Assembly: GCF_000016525.1 (NCBI RefSeq)
Contig: NC_009515.1
Coordinates: 186,001-250,000, forward strand
Length of the DNA stretch: 64,000 nucleotides
Direction: 5' to 3'
Source: Methanobrevibacter smithii ATCC 35061
GTDB taxonomy: Archaea; Methanobacteriota; Methanobacteria; Methanobacteriales; Methanobacteriaceae
The notes under the pieces were generated by a model. The model saw only the letters and a program-made list of their open reading frames with translations. It had not been told where the DNA came from and did not search any database. Positions 1 to 10,410 of this stretch are shown here, piece by piece. The stretch's first letter is position 1, and every line of letters begins with the position of its first letter. A program made the translations under genes and the position numbers.

Positions 1-49
1 CTACATTTTTTACTCGATTATCACCCAATCCTCCTAAAAACTTAACCAT
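1..49 (-). CDS. 5' end of an unidentified gene, cut by the window edge
   Basis: Only the first sixteen codons are inside the window: an ATG at 49-47 opens MVKFLGGLGDNRVKNV and stays open to the edge. AGGTG lies about 8 bases upstream, a good archaeal ribosome binding site, which is why I accept it as a start. It is divergent from the PP-loop gene at 159. Too short to assign a function. Confidence 0.5.
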   Translation of the reverse strand, partial: MVKFLGGLGDNRVKNV

Positions 50-158
50 TTTATCGCACCTTCATTTAATTTAAAAATATGATATCTGTTAAACTATATT
101 TAATAATATCTTAGTATATATTATTTACTAGACAATCAAGAAAAATATTGCAAATTTG

Positions 159-1190
159 GTGAAAAACTTGTATACTAAAGAAAAACTGACAGAAGAAATA
201 AATCAGGTAAGAAAACAGATAGGTCATGAAGAGCTTGAAATCCATATTGAAGACATTTACTACAACGAAAAGGAAAACGAATTATGGATAATAACCCAGG
301 ACAGACCTGACAAATCTGCAATTATCGGAAAAGGCGGATGGGTAGTTGGAAAGCTAAGAGAAAAATTAAAAATAAACAGCATCCATGTGGAAAGCTACGG
401 AGATTACCTGACCAAGGAATACAAACTTAAACTTTCCAAAAAAACATTGGATGAATTTAACTCTGATTTAACAGGAATCCAGAACCTGAAAAAAATTCTA
501 AGCTCCAAATTAGAAAACATCTACAGCTTTGACTATAACAGCTATTTTGAAAGCAATGTATTTAAAGAATCTGAAAAAACAGAAGCAGTAGTTGCCCTGT
601 CCGGTGGAGTTGACAGCAGTTTTTCATTAATTTTAGCAAAATACCTGGGATTCAATCCCACAGCGGTTACAATTGATCCGGGAACTATTATTTTACCAAA
701 TCAGTATAAAAGAAACATCAAAAAATTAACTGACCAGCTGAATGCAGGTCATGAATATATAAAAGCAGATTACAGTGAAATAATCAGGGAATCCCTAAAC
801 GGAAGATTCCATCCCTGCGGAAGATGCTCCAAACATACTGAAGAACTAATAAATCAATATGCAATAAACAATAATATCCCAATAGTCATATTTGGAGATA
901 TGCTCTCAACAGGAACACAATGCATAACCCCGCAGGAAAAAGGCCTGTACCGCCTTAACTTACCTGCAAGTTTAGCTGTTGGAAAACAGGAAAACAAATC
1001 CCTAACACAGCAATTTGATTTGCAGTCATTTAGCGGATTCGGATGCCCTCTGTTATACGAAGTCCATAGAAAATACCCATATTTAAAAAAATACTCCATT
1101 CAAAGAATATTACGGGAAACAAGGTCTTCAGCTCTGGAAGTAGGGGAAGCTCTTGATTTGATATGGAGTTTCTACAATACAAAAGATTAA
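159..1190 (+). CDS. KH-domain / PP-loop ATPase, probable adenylating sulfurtransferase-like enzyme
   Basis: The N-terminal part has a KH-like RNA-binding segment with IIGKGG near residue 56. A PP-loop SGGVDSS follows near residue 149, the ATP-pyrophosphate signature of enzymes that adenylate tRNA or small substrates. Later come CGRC (about residues 220-223) and a lone Cys in GFGCP (about 297). Three such cysteines recall the Fe-S-bearing tRNA thiolation enzymes of the TtuA type; that link is inference. The KH domain argues for an RNA substrate. The frame also offers TTG at 156, but GTG at 159 gives the more normal start. No clear ribosome binding site is visible, so the mRNA may be nearly leaderless. 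The exact reaction is unknown. Confidence 0.8.
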   Translation: MKNLYTKEKLTEEINQVRKQIGHEELEIHIEDIYYNEKENELWIITQDRPDKSAIIGKGGWVVGKLREKLKINSIHVESYGDYLTKEYKLKLSKKTLDEFNSDLTGIQNLKKILSSKLENIYSFDYNSYFESNVFKESEKTEAVVALSGGVDSSFSLILAKYLGFNPTAVTIDPGTIILPNQYKRNIKKLTDQLNAGHEYIKADYSEIIRESLNGRFHPCGRCSKHTEELINQYAINNNIPIVIFGDMLSTGTQCITPQEKGLYRLNLPASLAVGKQENKSLTQQFDLQSFSGFGCPLLYEVHRKYPYLKKYSIQRILRETRSSALEVGEALDLIWSFYNTKD

Positions 1191-1210
1191 ATAGAGCATA
1201 GGTAAAATTA

Positions 1211-1432
1211 ATGAATATGTTATTTAAAATCTGCCCACGTTGTGGATCAAAAAAAGTAAAATGGATTATTCCTCAAAACTGGTCAACCTGGGAATGCTAT
1301 GACTGTGATTACACAGGTCCGATTATAGAAGGTAATGAGGAGTTATCTGAGGAAATACGTGAAGCCTATCTTGAATCACAAAAACATCCTCAAGAAAACA
1401 CAGATGAAGATGAAGAATTGGAAAAGGATTAA
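1211..1432 (+). CDS. small zinc-ribbon protein
   Basis: A 73-residue protein with CPRC and CYDC pairs (about residues 9-12 and 29-32), a classic treble zinc ribbon, followed by a strongly acidic tail rich in Glu and Asp. It lies 20 bases after the PP-loop gene and probably shares its transcript; AGGTAAA precedes the ATG. Its stop codon overlaps that of argH through a shared TTAA (1429-1432). Function is unknown; nucleic-acid or protein binding is typical for such ribbons. Confidence 0.8.
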   Translation: MNMLFKICPRCGSKKVKWIIPQNWSTWECYDCDYTGPIIEGNEELSEEIREAYLESQKHPQENTDEDEELEKD

Positions 1433-2847
1433 ATTCCTTTTTTCTCAAATTCTTCATTTAAAAATTCTTTAATATTGTCTCTAGCTATTTCAACCATAGC
1501 AGGAGAAGGACCACCCGGAACAGTTCTCATTTTAACATTTTCTAAAGGATTTAAAGCTTTCTGAACCAAATCATCTTCAAGACCTAATTTTTCAAAACCA
1601 AGTTCTGAAGCTATATCATCAATATATTCTGATGTAATGTCTGCTTCTTTTAATCCGCTGGCAGTAGCTTCATTGACTATTCTGCCTACAATTTTATGAG
1701 CTGTCCTAAATGGAATCTGTTTTTCACGAACCATAATATCTGCCAAATCAGTAGCTGTAGCAAAATTAGTTCCGGCTAACTCCAAACATCTGTCTTCCTT
1801 AAATTTAACAGAAAGCAACATTTTTGTAACTATTGATAAAGTGTCTTGAGTTACTTTAACTGCATTCCATAAGTGAGGAGTGATTTCCTGCAAGTCTCTA
1901 TTATAGGTGTAAGGAATTGCTTTTAAAATAGTTAAAATAGTTACAAGTTCACCGTTGACAATTGTTGATTTTGCTCTTGCAAGTTCAGCAACATCAGGAT
2001 TTTTCTTTTGAGGCATAATAGATGATGTAGATGAATATTCATCAGCCATTTCTATAATACCGAATTCATAAGTACTCCATAAAATAAGTTCTTCACAGAT
2101 TTTGGATAATGTTGTACATAATGCAGATAAATCAAAAACTGTTTCTGAAATGAAATCCCTTGAAGAAACACCATCCATTGAGTTTTCAAGATAAGCATCA
2201 AAACCAAGCAAATCAGTGGTTAACTGTCTGTTGATCGGGAAACTGGTTGTAGTCATAGCTGCTGAACCTAAAGGATTTAAATTGACACGTTTATAAGTAT
2301 CTTCCAAACGTTCATAATCTCTTTTAAGTGCCTGTACATGAGCCATCAAATGATGAGCTATTGTAATTGGCTGTGCATGCTGAAGATGAGTATAACCTAT
2401 AAAAACAGTTTCCAAATGCTCACCTGCTTTTTCAACCAGCCCTTCCATAAATTCCAAAATACCGATTTGGGTTTCGGTAATTTTATCACGAAGAACCAGT
2501 CTGACATCAGTAGCTACCTGGTCGTTACGTGATTTGGCTGTATGCATAAAACCTGCAGTTGGACCTATTTTATCAGTAACATAATTTTCAATAGCCATGT
2601 GAATATCTTCAACAGAAGGGTCGAAAACAAGCTCATTATAGCCATCTTCTTTTAACTGGTCAAGAGCACCTAAAATATTATCTGCTATTTCATCATCAAT
2701 AATATTTTCTTCTTTTAACATCAAAGTATGTGCAAAATTGGTTTTAATATCAGCTTCAAAAATAATTTTATCAAATTCAAGTGATGAAGTATATTCAGCG
2801 GCTTCATCAGTCATTTCTGTTTTAAGTCTACCACTTCTTAAATTCAC
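1429..2847 (-). CDS. argH: argininosuccinate lyase
   Basis: At 472 residues this is the usual length for ArgH, the cytosolic enzyme that splits argininosuccinate into arginine and fumarate in the last step of arginine synthesis. The fumarase/aspartase superfamily signature [11 protein letters not shown] is present around residues 275-285, along with [13 protein letters not shown] (near 100) and YTHLQHAQP (near 150) in the substrate-binding regions. It follows rps27ae by 56 bases and is read in the same direction, so it may be partly co-transcribed. Its stop overlaps the convergent zinc-ribbon gene by four bases. Confidence 0.97.
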   Translation of the reverse strand: MNLRSGRLKTEMTDEAAEYTSSLEFDKIIFEADIKTNFAHTLMLKEENIIDDEIADNILGALDQLKEDGYNELVFDPSVEDIHMAIENYVTDKIGPTAGFMHTAKSRNDQVATDVRLVLRDKITETQIGILEFMEGLVEKAGEHLETVFIGYTHLQHAQPITIAHHLMAHVQALKRDYERLEDTYKRVNLNPLGSAAMTTTSFPINRQLTTDLLGFDAYLENSMDGVSSRDFISETVFDLSALCTTLSKICEELILWSTYEFGIIEMADEYSSTSSIMPQKKNPDVAELARAKSTIVNGELVTILTILKAIPYTYNRDLQEITPHLWNAVKVTQDTLSIVTKMLLSVKFKEDRCLELAGTNFATATDLADIMVREKQIPFRTAHKIVGRIVNEATASGLKEADITSEYIDDIASELGFEKLGLEDDLVQKALNPLENVKMRTVPGGPSPAMVEIARDNIKEFLNEEFEKKGI

Positions 2848-2903
2848 AAGACTCCCTTCTTAAAAATAAATTTTATAAAAAAAATAGTTAAAAAAAAGAT
2901 TGT

Positions 2904-3059
2904 TTAATCTTTTTTCATTTCAGTGTATCCACATTTACCGCATGCGTATCTATTACCATGATCAGCCATAAATACACCGTCAGAACAACGAGGACAAACT
3001 GGGTTTTTTCTTTCGATTTTATCTCCGTCTACTTTGTAAAGATCAGATTTTTTTACCAT
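2904..3059 (-). CDS. rps27ae: 30S ribosomal protein S27ae
   Basis: This 51-residue ORF starts [12 protein letters not shown] and holds a CPRC...CGKC zinc ribbon, the signature of S27ae (the ribosomal part of the eukaryotic ubiquitin-S27a fusion). Length matches archaeal S27ae. It lies 10 bases after rps24e, its usual partner, at the 3' end of the ribosomal/transcription operon. Confidence 0.95.
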   Translation of the reverse strand: MVKKSDLYKVDGDKIERKNPVCPRCSDGVFMADHGNRYACGKCGYTEMKKD

Positions 3060-3069
3060 TAGAATCACC

Positions 3070-3378
3070 TTATTCTTCGTCTTCTTCAGCTTCTTCAGAA
3101 GCTTCAGTATTTTTAGCTATTACACTTTTAGTTTCAATGTATTCTAAATCTTCTACAGTTTCGTAAACTTTAGCATAACCTAATGCTTTAGGTTCACCGT
3201 AGTGAGGTTGTACATTATCTACAACAGTAGATTCTTTTTTAGAATTTAATAAAGCTACTAATTTACTTTTGATATCGGTAATTTTTGGAGTAGCTTCTCC
3301 TTCATATTCAACATAGAATTTTATTTCTCTTCTGTTAAAAACTTTATTTTCCTTATCTTCAAAAATATCAATTTCCAT
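3070..3378 (-). CDS. rps24e: 30S ribosomal protein S24e
   Basis: Begins [19 protein letters not shown], characteristic of archaeal S24e, and ends in an acidic tail. An open reading frame extends upstream to 3444, but family alignment and the GAGGG about 8 bases ahead favour the ATG at 3378; the upstream residues lie inside the kinase gene. About 102 residues, normal for the family. Its place between the dephospho-CoA kinase and rps27ae is conserved in euryarchaea. Confidence 0.95.
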   Translation of the reverse strand: MEIDIFEDKENKVFNRREIKFYVEYEGEATPKITDIKSKLVALLNSKKESTVVDNVQPHYGEPKALGYAKVYETVEDLEYIETKSVIAKNTEASEEAEEDEE

Positions 3379-3391
3379 AATTAACCCTCTT

Positions 3392-3901
3392 TTATTCTTT
3401 AATAAAGGTATCAATAAGATTTTGAGCATAATCTTTAGCATCACAAACTTTTAAAAGTACCAAACCTTCATTTGGTTGACCGTACAAGATAGTAGTCTCA
3501 TCACTAGCCATTAAGATGCAAGGAAGAACTGCAAGATCTTCTTCCCCGTCTACTTCAATTACATGACAATTTCCATCACCAGATAACTTCATAGCTTGGC
3601 CTATGGTTTCCCATAGATCATCTGTAATGGTCCCTGCAGGGTTTTTAGCTTTTAAAATATTTTCTGCCTTGATAACTTCATGATTATGATTTTTTCTTTG
3701 AATTAAATTATCAATTATACCAATGTCAGGATATAATTCATATTTGGTAAGATTATTAAAAGTTGCATCACCAACAGAAATTAAAAACTCAGAAGATTTA
3801 ATTTCTTCAATAGCATCTTCAAAGTGAGGATATAATTTACCTAACGGTTTTTTAAGCTTTGAAATAGTATCCTTATTTAATTCTGCATCTAAACGTAACA
3901 C
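3392..3901 (-). CDS. GTP-dependent dephospho-CoA kinase (DUF359)
   Basis: The protein matches the DUF359 family, shown in Thermococcus to be the GTP-dependent dephospho-CoA kinase that completes archaeal coenzyme A synthesis. Recognisable parts are LKKPLGKLYPHFED near the N-terminus, the central SVGDATFNNL, the NPAGTITDDLW stretch and the DGEEDLAVLP segment. I choose GTG at 3901 because family members begin just before the LxxPLGxLY motif and an AAGGT lies upstream. An alternative TTG at 3931 would overlap spt4 by 19 bases. It sits between spt4 and rps24e, the usual archaeal arrangement. Confidence 0.88.
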   Translation of the reverse strand: MLRLDAELNKDTISKLKKPLGKLYPHFEDAIEEIKSSEFLISVGDATFNNLTKYELYPDIGIIDNLIQRKNHNHEVIKAENILKAKNPAGTITDDLWETIGQAMKLSGDGNCHVIEVDGEEDLAVLPCILMASDETTILYGQPNEGLVLLKVCDAKDYAQNLIDTFIKE

Positions 3902-3912
3902 AATAAAACCTT

Positions 3913-4089
3913 CTACCTTACTCTTAAACAATATTCGCCAGCTAAATCTATATTTAATTCATTAGCTAACTCAGATTCTTCAGGTTTTGTAATTATTAAA
4001 AGACCGCTCCAGTTATCTGAAGTTGGGTTACCGCAGACTGGACAACGTTCTTTATTAGTAATATATTTACAAACTGTACATGCATTCAT
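3913..4089 (-). CDS. spt4: transcription elongation factor Spt4 (RpoE'')
   Basis: A 58-residue protein with CTVC and CPVCG pairs forming the Spt4 zinc ribbon, then [19 protein letters not shown], a near-diagnostic Spt4 stretch. Spt4 binds Spt5 (NusG) on the RNA polymerase clamp and promotes processivity. Its ATG overlaps the TGA of rpoE (ATGA at 4089-4086), indicating translational coupling; the two are a conserved pair. Confidence 0.95.
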   Translation of the reverse strand: MNACTVCKYITNKERCPVCGNPTSDNWSGLLIITKPEESELANELNIDLAGEYCLRVR

Positions 4090-4652
4090 GATTTAGCCTT
4101 CTTATTTTTATTTTTAGCTTCTTCAATCCATTCAAATCTACCTAAATTATTTTGTCTCATGGTAAGACCTATTTTAGTATTTTTGGTAGAGTTATCTTTA
4201 AGACTGATAGCTACAATTCTTGTTCTAACTAAATCTCCTTCATCTAAAGTTTTATTAGATTCTTTTGCAAGGAGTGCTCCTCTTTTAGAATCGTAATTAA
4301 TATAATCATCAGTGACTTGGGAAACATGAACCAAACCGTCCATAGGTCCAATTCTGACAAAAGCACCAAATTCAGCTATTTCTATTACTTCACCATCAAT
4401 AACTTCTTGCTGTTCAGGTTTGAAGAATATTGCATTAAACACAACATTATGGTAAGAAGCTCCATCTCCCATGATGAGTCTACCTTCACCAATTTCTTCA
4501 ATTTCATTAACACAAATAAGTAAACCTAATTTTTTATCTAAACGGCCGTTATATGTATCATTTAAAGTTTGAATAGCTACCTCTTCAAGAGGATCATCAA
4601 ATCTATAAGGTGGTATTCTTACAGTATCCTCAATTTTAGTCATGTAATACAA
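4086..4652 (-). CDS. rpoE: DNA-directed RNA polymerase subunit E' (Rpo7)
   Basis: Rpb7/RpoE' subunit that forms the polymerase stalk with RpoF. The N-terminal RNP-like domain contains [12 protein letters not shown], and an S1 RNA-binding domain starts near residue 80 ([21 protein letters not shown]). The frame opens with TTG at 4652, preceded by GAGGG at good distance; an ATG three codons later is the alternative. 188 residues is typical. It lies about 10 bases after ppa. Confidence 0.96.
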   Translation of the reverse strand: MYYMTKIEDTVRIPPYRFDDPLEEVAIQTLNDTYNGRLDKKLGLLICVNEIEEIGEGRLIMGDGASYHNVVFNAIFFKPEQQEVIDGEVIEIAEFGAFVRIGPMDGLVHVSQVTDDYINYDSKRGALLAKESNKTLDEGDLVRTRIVAISLKDNSTKNTKIGLTMRQNNLGRFEWIEEAKNKNKKAKS

Positions 4653-4662
4653 AACAATCCCT

Positions 4663-5190
4663 CTATTCGTATTTTTCTTTATACATTTCTAAAGATCTTA
4701 AAAGTTCTTTTTTAGCTGACTCTTTACCTTCCCAGCCTTTAGTTTCAACAACTTTTCCTTCAAGATTTTTATAAACTGAGAAAAAGTGTTCAATTTCTTT
4801 TAATAAATGAGATGGAACATCACTGATGTCTTGAACATCACTGAAACGTGGATCGTCTTCAGGTACAGCTAAGATTTTGTAATCTTTGTCTCCACCGTCA
4901 ATCATACCCATAATTCCAATAGGTCTTGCTTCAATAAGACATCCTGGGAATGTAGGTTGTTCCATAAGAACAAGAATATCCATAGGGTCGCCGTCATCAT
5001 ATGTAGATTTAGGTATAAAACCGTAATCTGCCGGATAAACAACAGGAGAGTACAATACTCTATCTAACATGAAAGCTTCTCTTTCCTTATCATATTCGTA
5101 TTTATTTCTTGAACCTTTAGGCACTTCAATAACTGCTGTTACAACATCAGGAATATCAGAACCTGATTCAATTTCACTCCATAAATTCAC
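4663..5190 (-). CDS. ppa: inorganic pyrophosphatase (family I)
   Basis: Soluble family I pyrophosphatase, which hydrolyses pyrophosphate and so pulls biosynthetic reactions forward. The metal-binding [10 protein letters not shown] motif is at about residues 66-75, preceded by ADYGFIPKS. Length 175 matches archaeal enzymes. It is encoded between the PIN-domain gene and rpoE in the same orientation. Confidence 0.97.
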   Translation of the reverse strand: MNLWSEIESGSDIPDVVTAVIEVPKGSRNKYEYDKEREAFMLDRVLYSPVVYPADYGFIPKSTYDDGDPMDILVLMEQPTFPGCLIEARPIGIMGMIDGGDKDYKILAVPEDDPRFSDVQDISDVPSHLLKEIEHFFSVYKNLEGKVVETKGWEGKESAKKELLRSLEMYKEKYE

Positions 5191-5237
5191 TTAAATCACC
5201 TATAATTAATTTTATGATAAATTAATAAGTCTAATTT

Positions 5238-5630
5238 TTATATTTTTCCATCAATAGCTATATACTTTTTCTGTCTTAGATATGCTACTGTTATACCTTT
5301 CTTTCTAGCACGTTTTTTTAATTCAATATCGTTTGTAGCTAAAACTTCTGAAACTCTAAGTAACGCATCATCCACAGTTTCATTATTTTCTAATGAAATA
5401 TCCTTTATTTCAATGTTGGAAGAATTAGCTAACTTTAGAGCTAAATCTGCATTTAGCCTAATTTTACCTTTATTATTTCTTTTTAAACCTTTCAATTCAT
5501 TAATAACAAAGATCGGAGTAGTTAACTTATATGAAGGCAGTGCTTTTTCAAGTTCATCGATTATATCGACGTTAAATTGAAAAGGAACCATAAAAAAATT
5601 GGTATCAATCACAACTTCTTTAGACTCCAT
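5238..5630 (-). CDS. PIN-domain ribonuclease, Fcf1/Utp24-like
   Basis: A 130-residue single PIN domain. The acidic catalytic set is visible: D9 in VIDTNFF, E45 in INELKGL, D87/D88 and D101 in ATNDIELKKRA. The Fcf1/Utp24 group carries out pre-rRNA cleavage in eukaryotes, and its archaeal members are encoded beside eIF2 gamma and ribosomal genes, as here. A role in rRNA processing is therefore likely but inferred. It starts 9 bases after eif2g ends. Confidence 0.85.
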   Translation of the reverse strand: MESKEVVIDTNFFMVPFQFNVDIIDELEKALPSYKLTTPIFVINELKGLKRNNKGKIRLNADLALKLANSSNIEIKDISLENNETVDDALLRVSEVLATNDIELKKRARKKGITVAYLRQKKYIAIDGKI

Positions 5631-5639
5631 TATTTCCCT

Positions 5640-6854
5640 CTATATAATAATTCCATAACCAATTAATCTCCAACGAGCTCCCACTCTACGGCTTAAAGCT
5701 ACCCTAGTTCCGGGACTGGCACAAACAGGCAATTTAAGAGCAACTTCAATATTCTTTTTCTTAGTAGAAGTAACAACACCAATAGTTGTTGTAGTACCAC
5801 AATTAATCATTAAAGGTTCTTTAAGTTTAATTGGAGCTACATCACGTTCTTCTTTTGTACCTACTACTCTGTCAAGTAAATGTGCTTCCATTGTAAAACT
5901 ATCTAAAACATCAGGTAATGTATCTACTGCTCCAGCAACAGAACCTGATAATGAATCAGCTTTAGTTAATGAAGGGTCTAATTTTGTAGCTACACCAATA
6001 AGTCCTCCGGGACCTATTTCTTCAACGTCTTTTCCATTAGCTTCAAGACCAATAATTTCGGATTTCAAGGTTATTCTTTTATTGTTATTTGTAATTCCCG
6101 GCCTTATTTCAATAGTGTCTCCAAGCTTAAAAGTACCCTGAACTAAAGTTCCGCCAATAACTCCACCTTTGATTTTAGCAGCGCCGGAACCAGGTTTGTT
6201 AATATCAAAAGATCTTGCAACATGCATTAAAGGAGTTTTATCCAAACTTCTTTCTGGCGGTTGGATTCTTTTAAGCATAGCTTCAATTAAAATATCCATA
6301 TTTGCTCCTTGCTGAGCAGATACAGGTATAATTGGAGCATCTTCTGCACAAGTACCTTTTACAAATTCTTTAATTTCATGATAACTTTCAATAGCTCTTT
6401 CTTTTGAAACAATATCAATTTTATTTTGAACTACAATAACATCTTTAACACCAATAACATCAAGAGCCATTAAGTGTTCTTTAGTTTGTGGTTGTGGGCA
6501 ATATTCATTTGCAGCAATTACTAAAACTGCACCATCCATTATTGCAGCACCAGATAACATAGTCGCCATTAAGGTTTCGTGACCTGGAGCATCAACAAAT
6601 GATACTTTTCTAACTAATTCTGTCTCGCTTCCACAGTTTTCACAAGTTTTAGAAGTAGTATAACACATAGGTTCATCACAATCTGGACATTTTCTGAATT
6701 CAATGTCTGCATAACCTAAACGAATTGAAATACCTCTTTTTGTTTCTTCACTGTGAGTATCAGTCCATATTCCTGATAATGCTTTGGTAAGAGTAGTCTT
6801 ACCGTGATCCACATGACCAACTAAACCTATGTTTACATCTGACTGTATGTTCAC
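5640..6854 (-). CDS. eif2g: translation initiation factor 2 subunit gamma
   Basis: The GTPase subunit of aIF2 that delivers initiator tRNA to the small ribosomal subunit. GHVDHGKT is at residues 13-20, DAPGH at 88-92 and NKID follows. The archaeal/eukaryotic zinc knuckle is present with cysteines at about 56, 59, 64, 71 and 74, followed by the domain II and III beta barrels. Length 404 is standard. It is preceded by rps6e with a 66-base gap. Confidence 0.98.
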   Translation of the reverse strand: MNIQSDVNIGLVGHVDHGKTTLTKALSGIWTDTHSEETKRGISIRLGYADIEFRKCPDCDEPMCYTTSKTCENCGSETELVRKVSFVDAPGHETLMATMLSGAAIMDGAVLVIAANEYCPQPQTKEHLMALDVIGVKDVIVVQNKIDIVSKERAIESYHEIKEFVKGTCAEDAPIIPVSAQQGANMDILIEAMLKRIQPPERSLDKTPLMHVARSFDINKPGSGAAKIKGGVIGGTLVQGTFKLGDTIEIRPGITNNNKRITLKSEIIGLEANGKDVEEIGPGGLIGVATKLDPSLTKADSLSGSVAGAVDTLPDVLDSFTMEAHLLDRVVGTKEERDVAPIKLKEPLMINCGTTTTIGVVTSTKKKNIEVALKLPVCASPGTRVALSRRVGARWRLIGYGIII

Positions 6855-6920
6855 AGATAACCACCTTTTTATTATAATTTTAAATTTAACTTAAAAGTTA
6901 AAATAAGAAAAATAGTAAAA

Positions 6921-7307
6921 CTATTCTTCTTCCTCTTCATCGCCAACACCAAGAATATCAGCTATAGCTTTACTTCCAGCTGAAACAACAACAGTGTTAA
7001 CTTGTACGATATCATCAGCAATGGTATTTCCTCTTACGGTTTTTCTCCTTTTTACACCGTCAGATTTAGGATGATAACCAATACCACCACTTAATAAACT
7101 TTTGATTCTTCTAGTACCTGGTACATCTTTTTTCATGGTAAATCCATTTTTATCAGCACCACCAGTTACTTTTAAAGTGTAACCGTCTAAACCAACGATT
7201 CCACCATCAAATTCATCTCCAATAACTAAACCGTTAAGAGCTTTGCCATCTTCAACTTCAATTTGATGAGTTACCTCTTTTTGAGATACAACTACTTTGA
7301 ATGCCAT
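6921..7307 (-). CDS. rps6e: 30S ribosomal protein S6e
   Basis: A 128-residue S6e. Motifs such as GDEFDGGIVGLDGYTLKVTGG and the RRKTVRGNTI segment are typical. A strong AGGAGGAATACC lies just upstream of the ATG. It sits 40 bases downstream of infB in the same direction, the usual archaeal order rps6e-infB-eif2g being slightly rearranged here. Confidence 0.96.
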   Translation of the reverse strand: MAFKVVVSQKEVTHQIEVEDGKALNGLVIGDEFDGGIVGLDGYTLKVTGGADKNGFTMKKDVPGTRRIKSLLSGGIGYHPKSDGVKRRKTVRGNTIADDIVQVNTVVVSAGSKAIADILGVGDEEEEE

Positions 7308-7348
7308 GGTATTCCTCCTTTAAATTGTTTTATAAAAAATATTAATTA

Positions 7349-9139
7349 TTATTCAAAAAGACCAAAACTTCCCCAATCAGAATCCTGCTTACGTTTAATT
7401 TCCAAAAACTCATATAAGGTTTCAAATTCATCTTCAGTCAATTTATCCTTAAATTCCCTTTCAATGTATTTGTAATGTTTTTCAGGAATATCAACATATA
7501 ACTCGTCTCCCTCTTCAAAGTCTTTTCCAACTATAGCATCTTTAATAGCCATAGCTACCCTTTGACCTCTGGAAATATCAGGTAATGTTTCACCCTTATC
7601 TTCCATACTAGCTATTGAACCAACAACATGCCCATCTTTATTAATCAATTGTTGACCTTGTTTAAGAGTTCCGCTTAAAGATTCAATACCGATAATAGCA
7701 GGTTTACTTTGACGGAACACTAATTTTGGAAGTGAAACAAATTTTGCAGGTTTAATTATAGCATCATAAAATGACTTTTTCTTATCTTCTTGCTTTTGCT
7801 TGACCCATTCCTCATACTCTTCAAGAATCTGATAAATTACATCTCCTGAAAAGAGCTTGACTTCAGAATTATTAAGATCTTCTTCAGAATTTGGATGAAC
7901 ATCCACATTAAAAGCAATAATTGCTCCGTGAAGTTCATTTTCATCATAAGCAATTGAAGAATTAATAATATCCCTACGATTTACATCACCGATATCAGCT
8001 GCACGAATTGGAATATCCATTTCCCTTAATAGCTTAACAACAGCTTCCAGTGAACCAATAGTATCTGCTTTAACTAAAATACCTTCATCTTCTGTATCAA
8101 TAGTAATGTTGTCAATTTCATTTAAAATCTCCTGTTCAACATCAGTATCTTCACTTAAAACTCTAAGAGGAGAACCTGAAACAACATCATCTAAATGAGG
8201 TGCAGCTACTTTAATACCTGCCGCTGCAACAACTTCATCTAATTTTCTAAATTTCTTTTTAGAATCCCTCATTTCCTCAAGAGGAAGAGGTCTTAAAATA
8301 GATCTAATTTTAGTTACCAATACATCTTCTGAAGATAACATTAAAGCTATTTCATCATTGGTTCTTAAAACACCATCATAAATAATAGCATCAAGAGTAA
8401 CTCCCAAACCAGTTTCTTCCTTAATTTCTAAAACTGTACCTTTAGCTGGAGCATTTTCATCGATTTCAAGTTGTTCAGTTAAATATTCTTGAGCAAGCCC
8501 TAAAAGCATAGCTAAAACTTCTATAACTCCTTCACCAGTTTTAGCACTAATCGGAATAATACTAATCTGGGAAGCAAAATTGCTTACTCTGTCAAATCTT
8601 TCAGACTGGAATCCTTCCTTGTGAAGTTCACCGACAATTTCATAAATCTTATTGTCCAAATCCTGCTGAACACTTTTAGCCTGATTGGAAAATGTTTCCC
8701 TAAAAGAGGCACCTTCATGAACTTCCCAACCAAAAAGCCTATCGATTTTATTAGCTACAACAATAAATGGAGTTTTATACATTTTAAGAATGTTTAATGC
8801 TTCATAAGTCTGTGGCTTAAATCCGTCATTAACATCTAAAATCAATACAGCCAAATCAGCTAATGCACCACCACGTTTTCTTAAACTAGTAAATGCGGCA
8901 TGTCCAGGAGTATCAATGAAAAACAAACCAGGAATTAAATCTTTAATAGCTAATTTGGATATGAAATCTCCACAGATATTTTCAATGGTATCATTAGGAA
9001 TCTCAGTAGCACCAATATGCTGAGTAATACCTCCAGCTTCCTTAGCTGCAATAGTACTTCCTCTAATATAATCCAATAAAGTGGTCTTACCGTGGTCTAC
9101 ATGTCCTAAAACTGATACAATTGGGGATCTGATTTTCAT
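7349..9139 (-). CDS. infB: translation initiation factor aIF5B
   Basis: aIF5B promotes ribosomal subunit joining. The G1 motif GHVDHGKTT is at residues 12-20 and DTPGHAAF near 76-83; four domains follow in the 596-residue chain, the archaeal size without the long eukaryotic N-terminal extension. The C-terminal acidic helix region that contacts aIF1A is present. There is no intein. It follows ndk by 17 bases in the L7Ae operon. Confidence 0.98.
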   Translation of the reverse strand: MKIRSPIVSVLGHVDHGKTTLLDYIRGSTIAAKEAGGITQHIGATEIPNDTIENICGDFISKLAIKDLIPGLFFIDTPGHAAFTSLRKRGGALADLAVLILDVNDGFKPQTYEALNILKMYKTPFIVVANKIDRLFGWEVHEGASFRETFSNQAKSVQQDLDNKIYEIVGELHKEGFQSERFDRVSNFASQISIIPISAKTGEGVIEVLAMLLGLAQEYLTEQLEIDENAPAKGTVLEIKEETGLGVTLDAIIYDGVLRTNDEIALMLSSEDVLVTKIRSILRPLPLEEMRDSKKKFRKLDEVVAAAGIKVAAPHLDDVVSGSPLRVLSEDTDVEQEILNEIDNITIDTEDEGILVKADTIGSLEAVVKLLREMDIPIRAADIGDVNRRDIINSSIAYDENELHGAIIAFNVDVHPNSEEDLNNSEVKLFSGDVIYQILEEYEEWVKQKQEDKKKSFYDAIIKPAKFVSLPKLVFRQSKPAIIGIESLSGTLKQGQQLINKDGHVVGSIASMEDKGETLPDISRGQRVAMAIKDAIVGKDFEEGDELYVDIPEKHYKYIEREFKDKLTEDEFETLYEFLEIKRKQDSDWGSFGLFE

Positions 9140-9156
9140 GTTATCTTAAATAATAA

Positions 9157-9609
9157 TTATTCGTAAATTAATTTGTTATCAACGATTTCGTAATCGCAAA
9201 TTTCATCTTCATTAAAGAATAAATTGATTTCTCTTTCTGCAGAATCTGGAGAGTCAGAAGCATGAATAATGTTTCTACCAGTGTCCATAGCAAAATCTCC
9301 TCTAATAGTTCCGAGGTCTGCTTCTAAAGGATTGGTTGCTCCAACTAATTTTCTGATAGTACTGATAGCTTCTTCTCCTTCAATTACCATAGCAAGAGAT
9401 GGGGAAGATGTAATGTATTCAATTAAACTACCGAAAAATGGTTTATCTGCATGTTCTCCATAATGAGTTTTTGCTAAATCTTCATCAATTTGCATTAACT
9501 TTACAGCAACGATTTGAAGACCTTTTTCTTCAAAACGGGATAATATTTTACCCATAAGACGTCTTTGAACTGCGTCCGGTTTCATCATTACAAAACTTTT
9601 TTGAATCAT
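9157..9609 (-). CDS. ndk: nucleoside diphosphate kinase
   Basis: Balances NTP pools by phosphate transfer through a histidine. The active-site [16 protein letters not shown] is near residues 113-128 with His about 115, and the N-terminal [10 protein letters not shown] is typical. 150 residues. Its ATG overlaps the TGA of rpl24e (ATGA at 9609-9606), so the two are translationally coupled. Confidence 0.98.
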   Translation of the reverse strand: MIQKSFVMMKPDAVQRRLMGKILSRFEEKGLQIVAVKLMQIDEDLAKTHYGEHADKPFFGSLIEYITSSPSLAMVIEGEEAISTIRKLVGATNPLEADLGTIRGDFAMDTGRNIIHASDSPDSAEREINLFFNEDEICDYEIVDNKLIYE

Positions 9610-9767
9610 TCTTTAACCCATTTAACTTTTCTTGGAACTCTACCAAGTTTAATCATGTTTTTTTCACATTTACTGCTACAAAAGAAATAAATAGAACCGT
9701 CTTTTTTAACATACATTTTTCCGGTACCTTCTTCTATTTCTTTATTACAGAATGAACAAGTCCTCAT
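9606..9767 (-). CDS. rpl24e: 50S ribosomal protein L24e
   Basis: A 53-residue ORF beginning [20 protein letters not shown], with paired CSFC and CSSKC motifs forming the L24e zinc finger and a basic C-terminus. Length and sequence match archaeal L24e. It lies between rps28e and ndk, the conserved order. AGGTGT precedes the start. Confidence 0.95.
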   Translation of the reverse strand: MRTCSFCNKEIEEGTGKMYVKKDGSIYFFCSSKCEKNMIKLGRVPRKVKWVKE

Positions 9768-9781
9768 GTTCTTACACCTTC

Positions 9782-9988
9782 TTAAGGAGTTTTAATTTCC
9801 TTAGCTTCTCTAATAGTATCAAGTAACATTAAAATGTCCCCTTCTCTTACAGGACCCATAATGTTTCTTGTTAAAATTCTTCCTTTGTCTCTACCATCGA
9901 GGATTCTGCATTTAATTTGCATAACCTCTCCAGTCATACCAGTTCTTTTTAAAACATTAATGACTTCAGCAGGAGTAGCTTCTTCCAT
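9782..9988 (-). CDS. rps28e: 30S ribosomal protein S28e
   Basis: Short S1-like OB-fold ribosomal protein; the core [20 protein letters not shown] and the [13 protein letters not shown] stretch are diagnostic. I place the start at the ATG of MEEATPAEV (9988). A GTG three codons earlier is part of the ribosome binding site AGGTGAT and is not used as a start. 68 residues. Confidence 0.95.
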   Translation of the reverse strand: MEEATPAEVINVLKRTGMTGEVMQIKCRILDGRDKGRILTRNIMGPVREGDILMLLDTIREAKEIKTP

Positions 9989-10020
9989 ATAAATCACCTT
10001 TTAATCCTCAAAAAGAAGAT

Positions 10021-10392
10021 TTATTCTTTTAATTCTGCGATTTTTTCAACAATTTCAGCTACGTCGCCTTCAGCATCTCCAGCGTCAACAATACAAGCGG
10101 ATGCGGTACCGACAGTTAAACCTGCAGCTCCACCAACTTGTTCTTTAGTAGGTAAGTAAATGTAAGGAATTTCTTTTTCATCAGCGAGAACAGGGATGTG
10201 TGCAACAATTTCAGCAGGATCAACATCTTCTGCGATAACAACAAGTGCTGCGTCTCCTCTTTCGATAAATTTAGTTACTTCGTTAGTTCCTTTTGCTACT
10301 TTACCACTGTCTTGTGCGGTTTTTAATGCTTCTTCAGCTTGATTAGCTAATTCTTCAGGTGTATCAAATTTTACATAAATTGCTTTTGCCAT
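10021..10392 (-). CDS. rpl7ae: 50S ribosomal protein L7Ae
   Basis: Kink-turn-binding protein of the large subunit, also part of box C/D and H/ACA RNPs and archaeal RNase P. The core TNEVTKFIERGDAALVVIAEDVDP carries the RNA-binding residues. The start MAKAIYVKF at 10392 has an excellent GGAGGT 8 bases upstream; a longer frame to 10413 is spurious. First gene of the operon; its leader has a hairpin that looks like a K-turn (10411-10429), which fits autoregulation. Confidence 0.97.
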   Translation of the reverse strand: MAKAIYVKFDTPEELANQAEEALKTAQDSGKVAKGTNEVTKFIERGDAALVVIAEDVDPAEIVAHIPVLADEKEIPYIYLPTKEQVGGAAGLTVGTASACIVDAGDAEGDVAEIVEKIAELKE

Positions 10393-10410
10393 AATATATA
10401 CCTCCTTTTT

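Noticed and set aside
9988-9997. GTG start for rps28e three codons upstream
   Set aside because: The GTG is part of the AGGTGAT ribosome binding site; the same trap occurs at trpS, rrp42, iscU, 25721, 34750 and 56550.
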